A stretch of DNA of 64,000 bases from Ovis canadensis (taxonomy: Eukaryota > Chordata > Mammalia > Artiodactyla > Bovidae): positions 27,258,501 through 27,322,500 of the forward strand of contig NC_091255.1 in assembly GCF_042477335.2 (NCBI RefSeq). The letters are read 5' to 3'. The translations under genes and the position numbers were made by a program. Under the pieces are notes generated by a model, which saw only the letters and a program-made list of their open reading frames with translations, did not search any database and was not told the DNA's origin. This document shows, one piece after another, positions 12,050 through 24,761 of the stretch; the first letter of the stretch is position 1; each line of letters starts with the position of its first letter.

Positions 12050-13111
12050 CAATTCAGTTCAGTTGCTCAGTCGTGTCTGACTCTGCGACCCCACAGACTG
12101 CAGCACGCCAGGCTTGCCCGTCCATCACCACTCCCAGAGCTTCCTCAAACACATGCCCATCGAGTCGATAATGCCATCCAACCATCTCATCCTGTCATCC
12201 CCTTCTCCTCCCGCCTTCAATCTTTCCCAGCATTGGGGTCTCCTCCAGTGAGTCAGTTCTTCGCATCTAGTGGCCAAAGTATTGGAGCTTCAGCTTCAGC
12301 ATCAGACCTTCCAATGAACACCCAGGACTGATCTTTAGGATGGCCTGGTTGGATCTCCTTGCAGTCCAAGGGACTCTCAAAGAGTCTTCTCCAACAACAC
12401 AGCTCAAAAGCATCAATTCTTCGACATTCAGCTTTCTTTGTAGTCCAACTCTCACATCCATACATGACTACTGGAAAAACCATAGCTTTCAGTAGACGAA
12501 CCTTTTGTCAGCAAAGTAATGTCTCTATTTTTTAATATGCTATCTAGGTTAGTCATAGTTTTTCTTCCAAGGACCAAGCATCTTTTAATTTCATGGCTGC
12601 AGTTACCATCTGCAATGATTTTGCAGCCCAAGAAAATAAAAGTCTCTCACTGTTTCCACTGTTTCCCCATCCACCTGTCATGAAGTGATGGGACCAGATG
12701 CCATAATCTTAGTTTTCTGAATGTTGAGTTTTAAGCCAGTTTTTTCACTCTCCTCTTTTCACTTTCATCAAGAGGCTCTTCAGTTCCTCTTCGCTTTATG
12801 CCATAAGGGTGGTGTCATCTATACATCTGAGGTTATTGATATTTCTCCCCATAATCTTGATTCCAGCTTGGGCTTCATCCAGTCCAGCATTTCGCATGAT
12901 GTACTCTGCATGTAAGTTAAATAAGCAGGGTAACAATATACAGCCTTGATGTACTCCTTTCCCAATTTGGAACCAGTCCATTGTTCCATGTCTGGTTCTA
13001 ACTGTTGATTCTTGACCTGCATACAGATTTCTCAGGAGGCAGGTTGTCTGGCATTCCCATCTCTTGAAGAATTTTAAGGCATTGGTGTAGTCAATAAAGC
13101 AGAAGGAGATG
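12050..13111 (-). mobile_element. BovB LINE fragment, RT region to 3' end
   Basis: Reverse orientation copy. The minus strand encodes RT pieces around 12800-13020 (the residues after 'NINNLR' show CID where YAD is usual, so the catalytic box is mutated) and then the 3' end at 12050. A probable imperfect target-site duplication, tttagccttt / tttagtcttt, lies at 12040-12049 and 13112-13121. Several stops and shifts make it inactive. Confidence 0.88.
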
Positions 13112-13609
13112 TTTAGTCTTTATTTATTTAGTCTTTAGGTAGCATGATATTCAGATAGGACTACAAATCTGAGATATAATTAACATAGCCTAAATGTGGA
13201 ATATGTGAATGTCACCAACAGATGGATACAACAAGTATTGGGATTTTGCTTCCCACTTTGGGAAGAAGGTAAGAACATCTTCATTTTTAAAAAGAAGACT
13301 TCCACCTTATTAGGCAAAAGCACAGAGTATTTGTCTTCTGTACACAAGATCAAGTATCTGTATAAAGGCATATATGGCTGCTAAGTAGCCAAAGGAGGGG
13401 ACTGTGCCAATTGCTAAGTTACTGCCTCTCATGTTCACATCTATCCTTCTATACCTTGTTTTCTGATGGTGGAGCTACTATGCAAACTGCATTTCTCCTT
13501 TGCTACCTGGCTTCTTGTTAAGGCCCTACCTAGCGTACACTGAAGAACTCCTGTTAAGACTAGAGGAGGGACAAAGCTCTTGATTGTTCCTCTTTGCAAA
13601 CTATCTATA

Positions 13610-15075
13610 CCAACTTATTCTTGAGAAAAAACAACAAACTTGGAGGATTTACCACATCTGATTTCAAATTTACAATAAAGCTACAATAATCAAGACTGTA
13701 GACTGGCAAAACAATAGGCATACAGAATCACACCAAGTACAAAAATTAACTAAAAGTGAGTCATAGACCTGAGCGTCAAACCTAAAAGAAGAAGAAAACA
13801 CAGGAGAAAAATCTCGGTGAACTTACATTAGACAAAGGTTTCTTAGATACACCATCAATAACATAATCCTTTTTTTATTTAGAAAAATTGATAATTTGCA
13901 CTTTAACAAAATTAAGAACACCTGCTTTCAAGACTGAGAAGAAAAAAAAGCAAAAAACAAAGCAAGTCAGAAACTGGGAGAAAATATTTGCAAACTACAT
14001 ATCTTGTAAAAGACTTACATTTAGTTTACATCACAAGCTCTAAAAACTCTATAATTTAAAAGAAACAATTTTTAAAAACTGGGCAGAGGATCCAAATATA
14101 CACTTCATCAAGGAAAATATTCAGCTGGTAAATAAGTGCATGAAAAGATGCTCATTAGTCCTTAGGGAAATGCAAATCAAAACCAGAATGATACACCATT
14201 TCATACCCACTGGATGGGTGTAATTAAAAATTTTTTTAGTTAAAAAAATTTTTTTTAAGAAAACAAATGTTGGCAAGGATGTGGAACAATTGGAATCCTC
14301 ATAGACTGCTGTAAAATGACAATCACTTTGGAAAAGAAAAATTGGAAGCTTCTTAAAAAGTTAAATATGTGTGACTTCTCTGGTGATCCAGCAGTTAAAA
14401 ATCCACCTACCAACGCAGGGAACACGGGTTCAATCCCTGGTCTCGGAAGACCCCACATGACTTGGAGCAACTAAGCCCATGTGTCACAACTACAACTACC
14501 AAGCCCAAGCTCTAAAGCCTGTCCTCTACAACAAGAGAAGCCGCAGCAATTAGAAGCTAGCACACTACAAAGAAGAGTACACCCCCAACCCCCACCGGCT
14601 GCAACAAGAGAAAGCCCAGGGGCAGAAACCAGAGCAGTCAAAAACAAATTTGAAAAATAATAATAAATTAAAAGAAAATAAAAGTGAAATATATACCCAT
14701 GATATGACCCAGCCATTCTACTTCTCTGTAATTATTTACTCAAGACATCCACACAAAGTTGTATACAGGAATCTTCAGGACATCATTTGCAATAGCTAAA
14801 ACTGGAGCAACCCAAGTATCTACCCAACAAGTGATTGAATAAATATCGAGAAAAACAGCTCAGCAGCTGCCCAGAAATGGAATGGAGGTAGGGAATGAAT
14901 TATGGAGGCCAGAGGAAACTTCTGCAGGAGACACATATATTCATTATCCTGATCATGGTGCTGTTAACACAAAAGTCATCAAATTGTACATTTTTAATAT
15001 ATGAAGTTTGTTTATTGTATGGTAAGTTACTTTAATAAAGCTATAGAATTTCTATCATTCTAGAATAAAAAAAAT
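13610..15075 (+). mobile_element. old L1: end of ORF2 and 3' UTR, interrupted by a CHR-type SINE
   Basis: Plus-strand L1 sequence recognisable from 'taaagctacaataatcaagac', 'gatgctcattagtccttagggaaatgcaaatcaaaacc', 'tgttggcaaggatgtgg' and 'cccagccattctacttc' to 'gcaatagctaaaactggagcaaccc'. The 3' UTR follows to an A-rich end near 15075. No open ORF2 remains. Confidence 0.85.
14369..14679 (+). mobile_element. CHR-type SINE nested in L1
   Basis: Full-length copy with head 'gacttctctggtgatccagcag' and an A-rich tail. A 13-bp duplication of the host L1 sequence, aaaagttaaatat / aaaagtgaaatat, flanks it at 14356-14368 and 14680-14692, so the SINE is younger than the L1. Confidence 0.93.
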
Positions 15076-15149
15076 AAAATTGCTAAATTAAAGTTCCTAA
15101 GAACGGGGGGATGGGGGGAGAAAGAGGCAGTTTTTGCATATTTATTCAT

Positions 15150-16010
15150 AGTGGGTGTATATTTACTAATTTCACATCCAACTGGGTGCCCTTTATTATT
15201 TCCTATAGTTTTATTCCTCCACTTGAGATGTTTCCCCTCTATGTAAAGAACCTTCTTTAGTAAGTCTTACAGAGCAGGTCTGCTGGTGGTTAATTTTTTC
15301 AGCTTTTGTCTAAAAATGTCTTTATTTCACCTTCATTTCTGATGGATATTTCTGCTGGGAATAGAATTTTAACTTGGCAGCTTTTTTGTTCAGAAAAAAT
15401 GTCATTCCATAATTTTCCAGTTTCCTTGGTTGTGTTCAAAATTCAGCCATCGTTTATATTAGTTTCTTTGAAAGTAACATTATCTTATTTTTTTCCCATC
15501 TGGTTGCTTCTGAGAGTTTCTTTGTCTCTATAGTTTTCAACAGTTAAGATATATCTGAGTGTATTTTTCTTTGTATTTATACCACCTGGAGTTTGCTAAG
15601 CTACTTAAACGTATAAGTTGATGTCCTTCATCAATTTTGGAAAATGCCTTACCATATCTCTTCAAATATCGGCTCCCATGCTAAGTCTCTACTTCTGGAT
15701 CTCCAAACACATTATTCAACATTTTTTTTTCTTTTCTGGAGGCTGCACCACACAGCATGTGGGATCTTAGTTCCCCAAACAGGAATCAAACCCTGCAGTT
15801 GAAGGACAGAGTTTTAACTACTGGATCGCTAAGGAAGTCCCATACCTTATTCAAACTTTCACTACTACTGCTTTGTTCTGTCCCACTTTTTCCATTTTTG
15901 TTTTCTTCCCGTATTTCAAACTGGATACTTTCTATTGTCTTTATTCTTGTCTTTTATTGGTACAACCTGCTATTAAATCCACCCGATGAATAATTAATTT
16001 CAGTTACTGT
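15150..16010 (-). mobile_element. old L1M 3' region (antisense), interrupted by a CHR-type SINE
   Basis: Contains 'tcttacagagcaggtctgctggtgg', 'gatatttctgctgggaatag' and 'gtcattccataattttccag', which read as L1M sequence in reverse. No open frame. Confidence 0.6.
15733..15842 (-). mobile_element. CHR-type SINE fragment in L1
   Basis: 'ggaggctgcaccacacagcatgtggg' to the reversed head 'actggatcgctaaggaagtccc'. Confidence 0.82.
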
Positions 16011-16034
16011 GGGCTTTTTGTCATGCTTTTTTTT

Positions 16035-16130
16035 ATTTTTAATGTGCCAGGCACTGTACTAAGTGCTGGGAACACAGCAGTGAAAAGACAGCCACAATCC
16101 CTGCTCTCACAGAACTTCAATGGTTTATAT
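16035..16130 (+). repeat. L2 LINE 3' fragment
   Basis: 'gtgccaggcactgtactaagtgctgggaacacagcagtg' followed by 'aatccctgctctcacagaac' matches the L2 3' end. Confidence 0.65.
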
Positions 16131-16398
16131 TCAGTTGACCTGTTTTCCCTCTTTTAGGTAAATGAAGAGTAAGGCAAGGGGTAGATTGAGAGCCTAGGGT
16201 TCTGCATCAAAGCTTACTCATTAACATATAAATGACAGACTTCAGCAACCGATTTTTCATTCCCAAAATATCTATTTAATTCCTTTTCATGAATTCTAAC
16301 TCTCTATAGAGTTAGACTTTAACTCTCCACTTTTTCCTATATTTTCTTTAGCATATTATGGTTAAAGTCCCCATCTGATCATTTCAATTACCAGGCAG

Positions 16399-16606
16399 TG
16401 CCAGGTTGGCTCAGTGGTAAAAAACCTGCCTGCCAATGCCAGAGACGCAAGGGATGTGGGTTCAATTCCTGGCTCTGGAAGACCCCCTGGAGAAGGAAAT
16501 GGCAACCCACTCCAGTATTCTTACCTGGAGAATCCCATGGACAGAAGAGTCTGGCGGGCAACAGTCCAAGGGGTCACAAACAGTTGGGACATGACTGAGT
16601 GACTAA
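16399..16606 (+). mobile_element. Bov-tA SINE
   Basis: 'gccaggttggctcagtgg' through 'ggagaaggaaatggcaaccc' to 'gacatgactgagtgactaac'. Confidence 0.88.
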
Positions 16607-17129
16607 CACTTTCTACGTCTGTCATTTATTTTTCTTCTGGATTCTGGATCACAGTTTTCCACCTTTTCAGATTTTTAGAAACAGCTCACTGTACACTGGG
16701 TATGGTAAATGAAAGAGCCTCAGGAACCCCAGAATATATCTTCCCAGTGAACATTCTCCATCTACTCCATTACACAAAAGGGATGAGAGAGAACAACCAT
16801 TACAGTCTATTTCATGAACTGAAATGTGTCAGGACTATGCTGAAATTTTAGCAAGATTCAGTTCACCTCCAGTTTATTCTTTTCTTCAGTCTGTGTCCAG
16901 AATCAGCAAATGTTAGCAATTTTCTTCTCACCTTACAAAGGGCTCTTCTATACCTGGAATTTTTTAATTAATTTTAATTAATCTAGTCATCATTACTTCT
17001 ACAGTCCTCCAATATTTTTCGAAATACGATTTTAAAAGTTCAGTTTTTTCTACTTGTTGCAGTGGTATAGATGACCTACTAAATACTACCCAGCAGCTGA
17101 AGTCTCCCTGCAATACCATGACAGTCATT

Positions 17130-17345
17130 CATAAGCCCAGCTATACATCAGAATGATTTGGGGAGAGTTTTTAAACTATAACTCACTGTCAATACCTCTA
17201 GAACTCATAGATAATCAGTTGTTGTTGTCATTGTTGTTGTTCAGTTGCTAACTTGTGTCCGACTCTTTGTGACCCCATGAACTGCAGTATGCAAGGTCTC
17301 CCTTAGATGTTCAGTGTGGTCAGGAAATCTGTACTTTTAACAAGA
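17130..17345 (+). repeat. MER5-like DNA transposon remnant split by a BovB fragment
   Basis: 'tacatcagaatgatttggggag' before and 'gtcaggaaatctgtacttttaac' after the insertion resemble the MER5 (hAT-Charlie) body; diverged. Confidence 0.5.
17218..17302 (-). mobile_element. BovB 3' terminal fragment
   Basis: 'gttgttgttcagttgctaac' to 'gcagtatgcaaggtctccc', reverse orientation, inside the MER5-like repeat. Confidence 0.78.
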
Positions 17346-17393
17346 GTCTTAAGTGATTCCAGTAAAGCTGACATTTCTAAAAAAGCTAATGTG

Positions 17394-17520
17394 GGAGTTC
17401 CATGGTGGCCTAGTGGTAAGAATTCCAGACTTTCACTGCCATGGCATGGGTTCAAAGCTTGGTTGGGGAGCTAAAATCCTGCAAGTCGCCCAACATGGCC
17501 AACAGAATAAAAATAAAGAA
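17394..17520 (+). mobile_element. CHR-type SINE, internally shortened
   Basis: Head 'gagttccatggtggcctagtgg', B-box-like 'gggttcaaagcttgg', then the tail 'aataaaaataaag'. Confidence 0.78.
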
Positions 17521-17689
17521 ACTATTGTGCCTGTTCCTCCTCTCCCCCATCCCTAGCAGAGTACTGATAAGGGCATTTGACAAAGAACATAGACTACACA
17601 TAACAGACAAACCAATATATGAATATAAAAAGTTAAAAGTTCAGAATCACTGAAGACTTTGAAGATGCTAAAATAAATATGTGAAGGCT

Positions 17690-17805
17690 TCATATATTAA
17701 ATATAATGTAAGTATATTTTATACATGTATATATTATAAATATATTATTAAATATACTTAATATGTTATGCATATTAAATATATATTAAAATATATTAAG
17801 ATCAA
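17690..17805. repeat. AT-rich low-complexity tract
   Basis: Almost only A and T, with repeated 'tatattaaatata' words in both orientations, so it is partly self-complementary. Confidence 0.85.
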
Positions 17806-17865
17806 GATGACGAGGAAGGAAAGACAAGAATCTTTAGTTAAGAGTGCATGGTATAACACCAAATG

Positions 17866-18057
17866 GGCTTCACTGGTGGCTCAGTGGTAAAGAATCCGCC
17901 TGCCAATGCAGGAGACACGGGTTTGGCCCCTGGGTCTGGAAGATCCCTTGGAGAAGGAAGTGGCAACCCACTCCAGTATTCCCGTCTGGGAAATCCCCGC
18001 AGTCCACGGGGTTGCAAAAGAGTCGGATATGACTGAGCGACTAAACAACAACAACAA
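17866..18057 (+). mobile_element. Bov-tA SINE with target-site duplication
   Basis: Head 'gggcttcactggtggctcag' to 'gactgagcgactaaacaac' plus a caa tail. Flanked by tataacaccaa / tataataccaa (17853-17863 and 18058-18068), one mismatch. Confidence 0.92.
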
Positions 18058-18068
18058 TATAATACCAA

Positions 18069-19477
18069 TAGGAGACTGAAAATAGAACTATACAATTCAA
18101 TTTCACTTCTGTTTTAGCAGAAAACAGTATTTTCATATTTAAAAAGAGCATTTTTGCCAGCCATCCAAACACCTAAAATACAGCATAAACCCCACCTACC
18201 TGCTTTATCTGAATTCAAGTGTATATGAATTAAGGGCAGAGATGAAAATTCTGAAATGTGACAAGGGGAGTGCTGTCAGTGAACTTTGAGAACTCATGAA
18301 GAATAAGACTAGGAAAGAGAAGATGGTGTCTCAAAATGCAGGGATGGATAAAGGTGAAAAGGTCATTTCAGGACTATGACCTTAATTTAATGTCAACACC
18401 CAAATAATTCTAGGACTGATCACTATGCATATGACTTTTAAGCACTTAAGAGAAGGAAGCAGTGTTTACTAATAACGAAATCCTACCTTCCTGAAGCAAG
18501 TTTACAGACTACCTTCATATACATTACCTCAATTACTTCGATTTGCAGAGCCCTATGAAAAAGGGCAGAGAGCACCGTGTCTCCTCCCCACCCTCACATT
18601 CACTCTTCAAAACACTCAGCCTGACTCTCACCCAGGTTAACTCACTCCTCAGCAGTTAGGATGCAAACTCAAGTCTTCCCCATTGAGTACTGTTTTTCTA
18701 TCACAAAGCTCTCAAAGTCAGCATGAGTTAAGAATAAGTCATGCAGAAATGAGAATTGGGATTGCTTCAAATAATGAAGAGAAGCTGAGCAGGAAATGGG
18801 TAGGAGTATCGATGAAACAAAACTAAGTAGAAGCAGGGTAATGGGTACATGGGGCTTCATTTATAATCATCTATTTTTGTACATTTAAAACTTTGCATAA
18901 AAAAGCTTTTTTAAAAAAATACACAGGCACACGCATGCTCTTTGTTAGGTTAACTGTACCAGTAATCAGATGAATACCAAAAATACAAAGCACCTGAGCT
19001 CAGCATTTTTTAAGCCTTCTTTTTTAAAGACTCAAATAATACGCTCAGATAAAAAATACTTAGAAAAAAGATGACAAAATGATATGCCTGAATACTGACC
19101 ACCAACTGCACCAAGAGAAAAAAGCACCATGACAGTGAAATACTTCACAGTGTGTTCTATAAAAAATAACTGAATGAATAATATATGGGGGGGGGGACAA
19201 CCCTGAGGAATACTTAAGATTTGTCTTCAAACATTTTTAAACTAAAAAGACAAACACTCTGAAGCGTTACAGAGAAGACAATTAGGAACAGTGAATAGAA
19301 GACTTTAGGAGGCCAAACTTTTCTACTCGCCCCACTCTTCCTTGAGGCTCATGACTCATGTGCTACTCACTAACAAACCTTGTCACCATCACCTACCAAT
19401 TTTCTAGATACTTCCCCCATCACCAAAACAAACTGATTCCTGGCTGTTTTTCCTCAACTTCACACATCGACCACCAT
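18069..19477. other. intronic sequence, nothing recognised
   Basis: No ruminant SINE or LINE seen. Contains a poly-G run (ten G) near 19187. No convincing coding frame. Confidence 0.5.
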
Positions 19478-19660
19478 CCAGGTTAGTGTTGCTTGATAAA
19501 ATACAGGACTCCCAATTAAACCTGAATTTTCAAAAAAACATGAGTAGTATTTTTAGTATATCCCATGCAACTGGGAAATATTTATACCAAATATTTATTA
19601 TCTGAAATTCACATTTAACTGGGCATCCATTATTTCTATCTGCTAAATCTGGGAACCTGG
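19478..19660. repeat. palindromic MITE-like DNA transposon remnant
   Basis: Left part 'gataaaatacaggactcccaattaaacctgaattt' and right part 'tgaaattcacatttaactgggcatccattatt' are imperfect inverted repeats around an AT-rich centre. This is the form of a known class of palindromic mammalian MITEs whose name I cannot give with certainty. Confidence 0.6.
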
Positions 19661-19989
19661 ATCTGCATGACTTCAATGTCAAGGTGGACCACCTATCCAA
19701 CATCTGGTCCTCAACATTCCTTGATCTCTTCTAGTGACTAAAACCATAACAAAGAAAGACATTGTCTCCAAAACCAGCTGAATCCTTAACACTGCCCAGT
19801 ACTGCTAAATGTCATTAAACTGCACTCTCTCTCATTTACTCCAACAGCTATTATAAACCAAATCCACTGCTTCCTTCTCTGCCATCTAAGTCTCTAAATT
19901 CACCACCTGCATTTAGATCCCATTCTTTTTCTACCTCCTATGGTACAGCATTGTATATTTCCCTTTATTATATTCTTCAACCGCTCCTA

Positions 19990-20238
19990 CTAAAGCATAA
20001 GCCATCAGATGAAATTACATTCACCCAAAACCTTCAAACAAGGGTTTCAACATTTTAGTAAGGCATGCCTAGAACCTACATGACTGACAGCTCAGTCCAG
20101 GCTTCACTTTCTGTCAAGTTCTCCTTGACTGCCCAGGCTAAATGAAGGGCTCCTCTTACCCACTCCCATCGTATCCTATACATTCATCATAACATTCACC
20201 ATAATTTTCTTTTCACCCTTCTCTCTTACTAGAATTTA
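19990..20238 (+). repeat. L2 LINE 3' fragment
   Basis: 'gtcaagttctccttgactgcc' to 'ataacattcaccataattttc' and 'ttactagaatttaagg' resembles the L2 3' region. It is cut by the BovB insertion that follows. Confidence 0.5.
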
Positions 20239-20241
20239 AGG

Positions 20242-20672
20242 TGTGAGAGTTTACGGATGGAGAGTTGGACTATAAAGAAAGCTGAGCACCGAAGAATTGA
20301 TGCTTTTGAACTGTGGTGTTGGAGAAGACTTTTGAGAGTCCCTTGGACTGCAAGGAGATCCAACCAGTCCATCCTGAAGGAAATCAGTCCTGAATAGTCC
20401 TCGGAAGGACTAATGCTGAAGCTGAAACTCCAATACTCTGGCCACCTGATGGGAAGAACTGACTCACTGGAAAAGATCCTGATGCTGGGAAAGATTGAAA
20501 GCAGGAGGAGAAGGGGACGACAGAGGATGAGATGGTTGGATGGCATCACCTACTCAATGGACATGAGTTTGAGCAAGCTCTGGGAGTTGGTGATGGACAA
20601 GGAAGCCTGGCATGCTGCAGTCCACGGGATCGCAAAGAGTCAGACACAATCGAGCAACTGAACCGAACTGAC
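20242..20672 (+). mobile_element. BovB LINE 3' fragment
   Basis: Starts at 'tgtgagagtttacgg' and runs to 'cacaatcgagcaactgaacc'. 5'-truncated, opposite to NF1. Confidence 0.88.
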
Positions 20673-23600
20673 TGAGAGACTGAACAGTCATCTGTCAGGA
20701 CTATTGCAGAAGTGGATTTAAATAATCTCAGATTCCTTCTAACTATCTGTAACTAATCAATTAGTGACTGGAATTATTTTTTCAGTCAGAGGACTGGCTT
20801 AAAAAAAAAAAGAAATAGAAATCAATCCATTTTAAGAATTAGAAAAGTTTTAGACATTATATTTTTCCTGTTTAACAGATAAACCAAATAGCTCAGAATT
20901 AAGATACATTAATACAGTCAAGGTAGTTTGTGTCAGGGCAGAAACCAGAACACAGGTCTTCACTGATCTTTGTTGCCAACATCTGACCAAAACAACACCT
21001 TCTTTCTCTCCTATTCCCTACTGCAAATTCAGTTATCAGAGGCCAAAAATTGAAACATCACAGGAAATACAAACGCTTCTTGTCTTTCCCCGTTAGTCCA
21101 TTACCCAAAAGGAAGATGATCTGCCTAGAGGATAAAGGCAAAACATCTTCCCAGCCCTGAGCTGGGACAGACGTGAAAGGCACTGATGAGGACAAAAGAT
21201 TTGGAAAGGTACTCCAGAAGACAAAGTGAACTATGTGAAAGTTGTTGCTGGGGGTGAGGGGTTTCAAAAAGCAAACAGAGGAAGGAAAGCAGATGGGCAA
21301 AGAGAAAGACAGGCTCAGGAATCCAACAGAACAAGGCACTCAAATCCAACCAAAGGTTAAAAGGGTACCTTCAAATTTGATCAAATCCTCAATGGAATGT
21401 TCTTAAGAGTATGAAAACCAACTTTACAAAACTTAACTGTGAAATACCAGATAAAAGAATCAAATAAAAACATATTTATAACTATACATTCCTGTTGGTA
21501 TTCTCACAAATTTTACACTCTCACCTTCACAATTCAACTCGCTTCACCTAAAAATCTGCAGTGAGTTATAAAATGTCATAAAACTAAAAATAAAAGGGGA
21601 ACAATGTTACGACTTCCACTAACAGCCTGAGCACTTTTGATAAGGTGAAAAGAATGATAAACAATGAAATTAGTATACATACAATGCTTAAAAGGTATGT
21701 CTAACACATGACCAATCAAAAAGATTTCCTTATGAACTCTCTTACGAACATAAAAGATTCTCTCTTAAGAACATAAAACACGTTATTTTTGAGTGAAGAA
21801 GCAATACGTTCTTCTCTTTAAAATATTTGTGCTATCTGTTCACAAAATTTAGACCTTTTTTGTAAAGCGCTATTTACTGAAAGTTACTGCTCTAAGGATT
21901 AAGACACCCACACCCTAGTTTAAACTCAATCACATGTCATATGATAATGAACAAGTTGCTTTGCTTCTCTAGCTTGTTTTTCCACGCATTATAGAAATAA
22001 TAATAATCACCAAACTATAAAGAGAAACAATGCTGCACAGGATAATTATGATAATACATTTTTATCATTATTTACAGCTTCCTTTCACATAAAATATTCA
22101 TACCCAAGACACTAAACAAGCCCATGATGTAAGTAAAGCCAGGTATTATCCCCAGCTTACAGATGCAACCAGAAAACTCAAGTTCAGAGAGACTGACTTG
22201 CCTAAGGTCACACTGAAAACTGCTCAGTATACTGTGTAGTAAGAGAAAGAGCTATTGACTGTCATCACAAATTTGAGACAATAAGAGGGGTTTTCTCATG
22301 CCCAAATTACTACGAGGACTATCCAAGGTAAGCTGTCAACAATTAGATGGAAAAGGGTCGCTTGAGGTCGTTATGACCCATAATTACCCACAAGGCCATC
22401 ATCTGGATATAAAACTATGATTGAAAATAAATAAAAGTCCTTTAAAGTAAATTTCTAAATGTCCTGCTATTTAGTAAATATTCATGCCTCTTGCACTAGA
22501 CACAACACCCTGCTTGGGGGATGTGAAGTGGAAGGAGTAAGGATATCACAAGAAAAAGTTTTAAGTTCTCTGAAATTCAACAGGCTAAGAGACTCCAAAC
22601 TATATAATATGAATAGGGGCAGGCAACAGCTTGTCAACTATAGTGGCAACCCTAAGCCAAACCAAAAGAGTGCCAGGCTGTGGTTTAAAGAAAATACGCA
22701 ATCTGGAAGTCTGCACCTCAAGTTATTGCTACTGCAAAGTAATTAGTACCATTTATAGCAAAAATATGTAAGGTCTAGAGGATAATTCCAATTCTTCATT
22801 ATAACAGGATGGCATTCCATATTACCTTGGGGCTTTCTTGTCTCAACAGACGCCCTTTTGATGATATAGTCAATGGTTCAAAAGCCACTCTCAGAAAACC
22901 AAAGAATATAACTATATCTCAGCCATATAACATCTGAAGTGGTCAAATCTGCCATCGACTGCAGGTAGCTAAAGAGAGTTTACTGGAGGCACTATCAATT
23001 CCAGTTATTTATATTGTACAGTGTTAAAATTCTCTTCAGCACAACCTCTGAGTGTGCTCTGTTTACTGAAGGCTCTACCACAAAGCATGAAACAGAAATC
23101 TTACTGCTGAAATCTTAAACTTCATTCACAGTCATCACAAGATAAAAACGCTTTAACTTTTCTATTCTTCAAGGTCAAAACAAAGTTTGTCTCATCTTTC
23201 CCTCTCCACCCCCAAGAAAATGGGGTAGTCTTAAAGATGTCAGACAGAATAAGCCAATGCTTTTTATAAATTCAAGTCAATCCTCAGCAAAGAAAGAGCT
23301 TAAGATGCCTATATTCTACTTCAGTATTGATTCTAAACCTTTTAACAGTTTAAGCTGACCACAAACCTCCCCTTCTACTTCTTCTATAGAACATTCTTCT
23401 CTTTAAACTTCCTTTAAAAAATGAGCCTTCCTATCCCTCCCTGTCCACTGTCTTATATACACACAGATACACACAAAACCCCCAATGAAGAGCAGACTGA
23501 GACCTAGGGAACACATGTGCAAAGCACGTTTTTAATTAATACAAGGCTCACCCTGCAAAGTATGTTGCTATAATGCAACAACAGAGAGTCTACACAGGAC

Positions 23601-24189
23601 CTCATAACACCAAATTTGAAAATAAAACAAAAATGCCCTACAGCAGCCTGAGTAAAGAATAAAGATGCAAAAATGAAGCATGCTCACCGTTGTATCTCAA
23701 ACCTTTGCTTTAAGGACAAAATTCTCCATGCTAAACACATTAAAAAAACAACAACAACAAAGCAGCAGATTTAAGACTCTAACTTCCTATTGGCCAAAAG
23801 TGTCAAATAAAAAGTGTAGCAATATTTAAAATCTAATAAAACAACATTAAATCTAACATAACAAGCCACACAACACTTTATGACATTTTTCTATTACACT
23901 TTCCAAACCTGAACAGTCGTCTATTATGCATGCCACAAATAGATGATAAAGCACAAAAACAGATTACAGTCATTCATGGTAGGTTACCTAAGGACCCTCT
24001 CAGTACCCTAAGCATTTGTCAATGAACGCTAAACTGAGGTATATATTGGACAAGGTACATAAGGGGGAACATCCAGAGACTAGCCAACCTCCTTTATTTG
24101 GTAAATATACAATCATCAGTCAGCTATATAGAAAATGTATAAATTTTACATTTGGATAATCTTCGTCTTTTCAAAGCATTTCACATTCA
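20673..24189. other. repeat-poor intron segment
   Basis: About 3.5 kb with no ruminant-specific insertion; only a MIR trace (22090-22240). Open frames here are short and featureless. A candidate place for conserved regulatory DNA, but no specific element can be named. Confidence 0.5.
22090..22240 (+). repeat. MIR SINE
   Basis: 'ttatccccagcttacagatgcaaccagaaaactcaag' and 'gacttgcctaaggtcacac' match the MIR core. Confidence 0.75.
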
Positions 24190-24201
24190 TTATCCTATCA
24201 G

Positions 24202-24749
24202 TTCAGTTCAATTCAGTTGCTCAGTCGTGTCCAACTCTTTGCAACCCCACGGACTGTAGCACGGCAGGCCTCCTTATCCATCACCAACTCCCAGAGTTTG
24301 CTCAAACTCACGTCCATCGAAGTCGGTGATGCCATCCAACCACCTCATCCTCTGTCGTCCCCTTCTCCTCCCGCCTTCAAACTTTCCCAGCATCAGGGTC
24401 TTTTCCAATGAGTCGGTTCTTCGCATCAAGTGGCCAAAGTATTGGTGTTTCAACTTCAGCATTAGTCCTTCCGATGAGTATTCAGGACTGATTTCCTTTA
24501 GGATTGACTGTTTTGATCTCCCTGCAAAACAGTCTTCTCCAAGAGTCTTCTCCAACACCACAGTTCAAAAGCATCAGTTATTCAGCGCTCAGCTTTCTTT
24601 ATGGTCCAGCTCTCACATTCATACATGACTACTGGAAAAACCATAGCTTTGACTAGACGGACCTTTGTCAGCAAAGTAACATCTCTGCTTTCTAATATGC
24701 TGTCTAGGTTGGTCATAGCTTTTCTTCCAAGGAGCAAGTGTCCTTTAAT
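24202..24749 (-). mobile_element. BovB LINE 3' fragment with perfect target-site duplication
   Basis: Reverse copy from 'ttcagttcaattcagttgctc' to 'ggagcaagtgtcctttaat'. The 12-bp sequence ttatcctatcag flanks it exactly at 24190-24201 and 24750-24761. Same orientation as NF1; coding frame broken. Confidence 0.95.
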
Positions 24750-24761
24750 TTATCCTATCAG

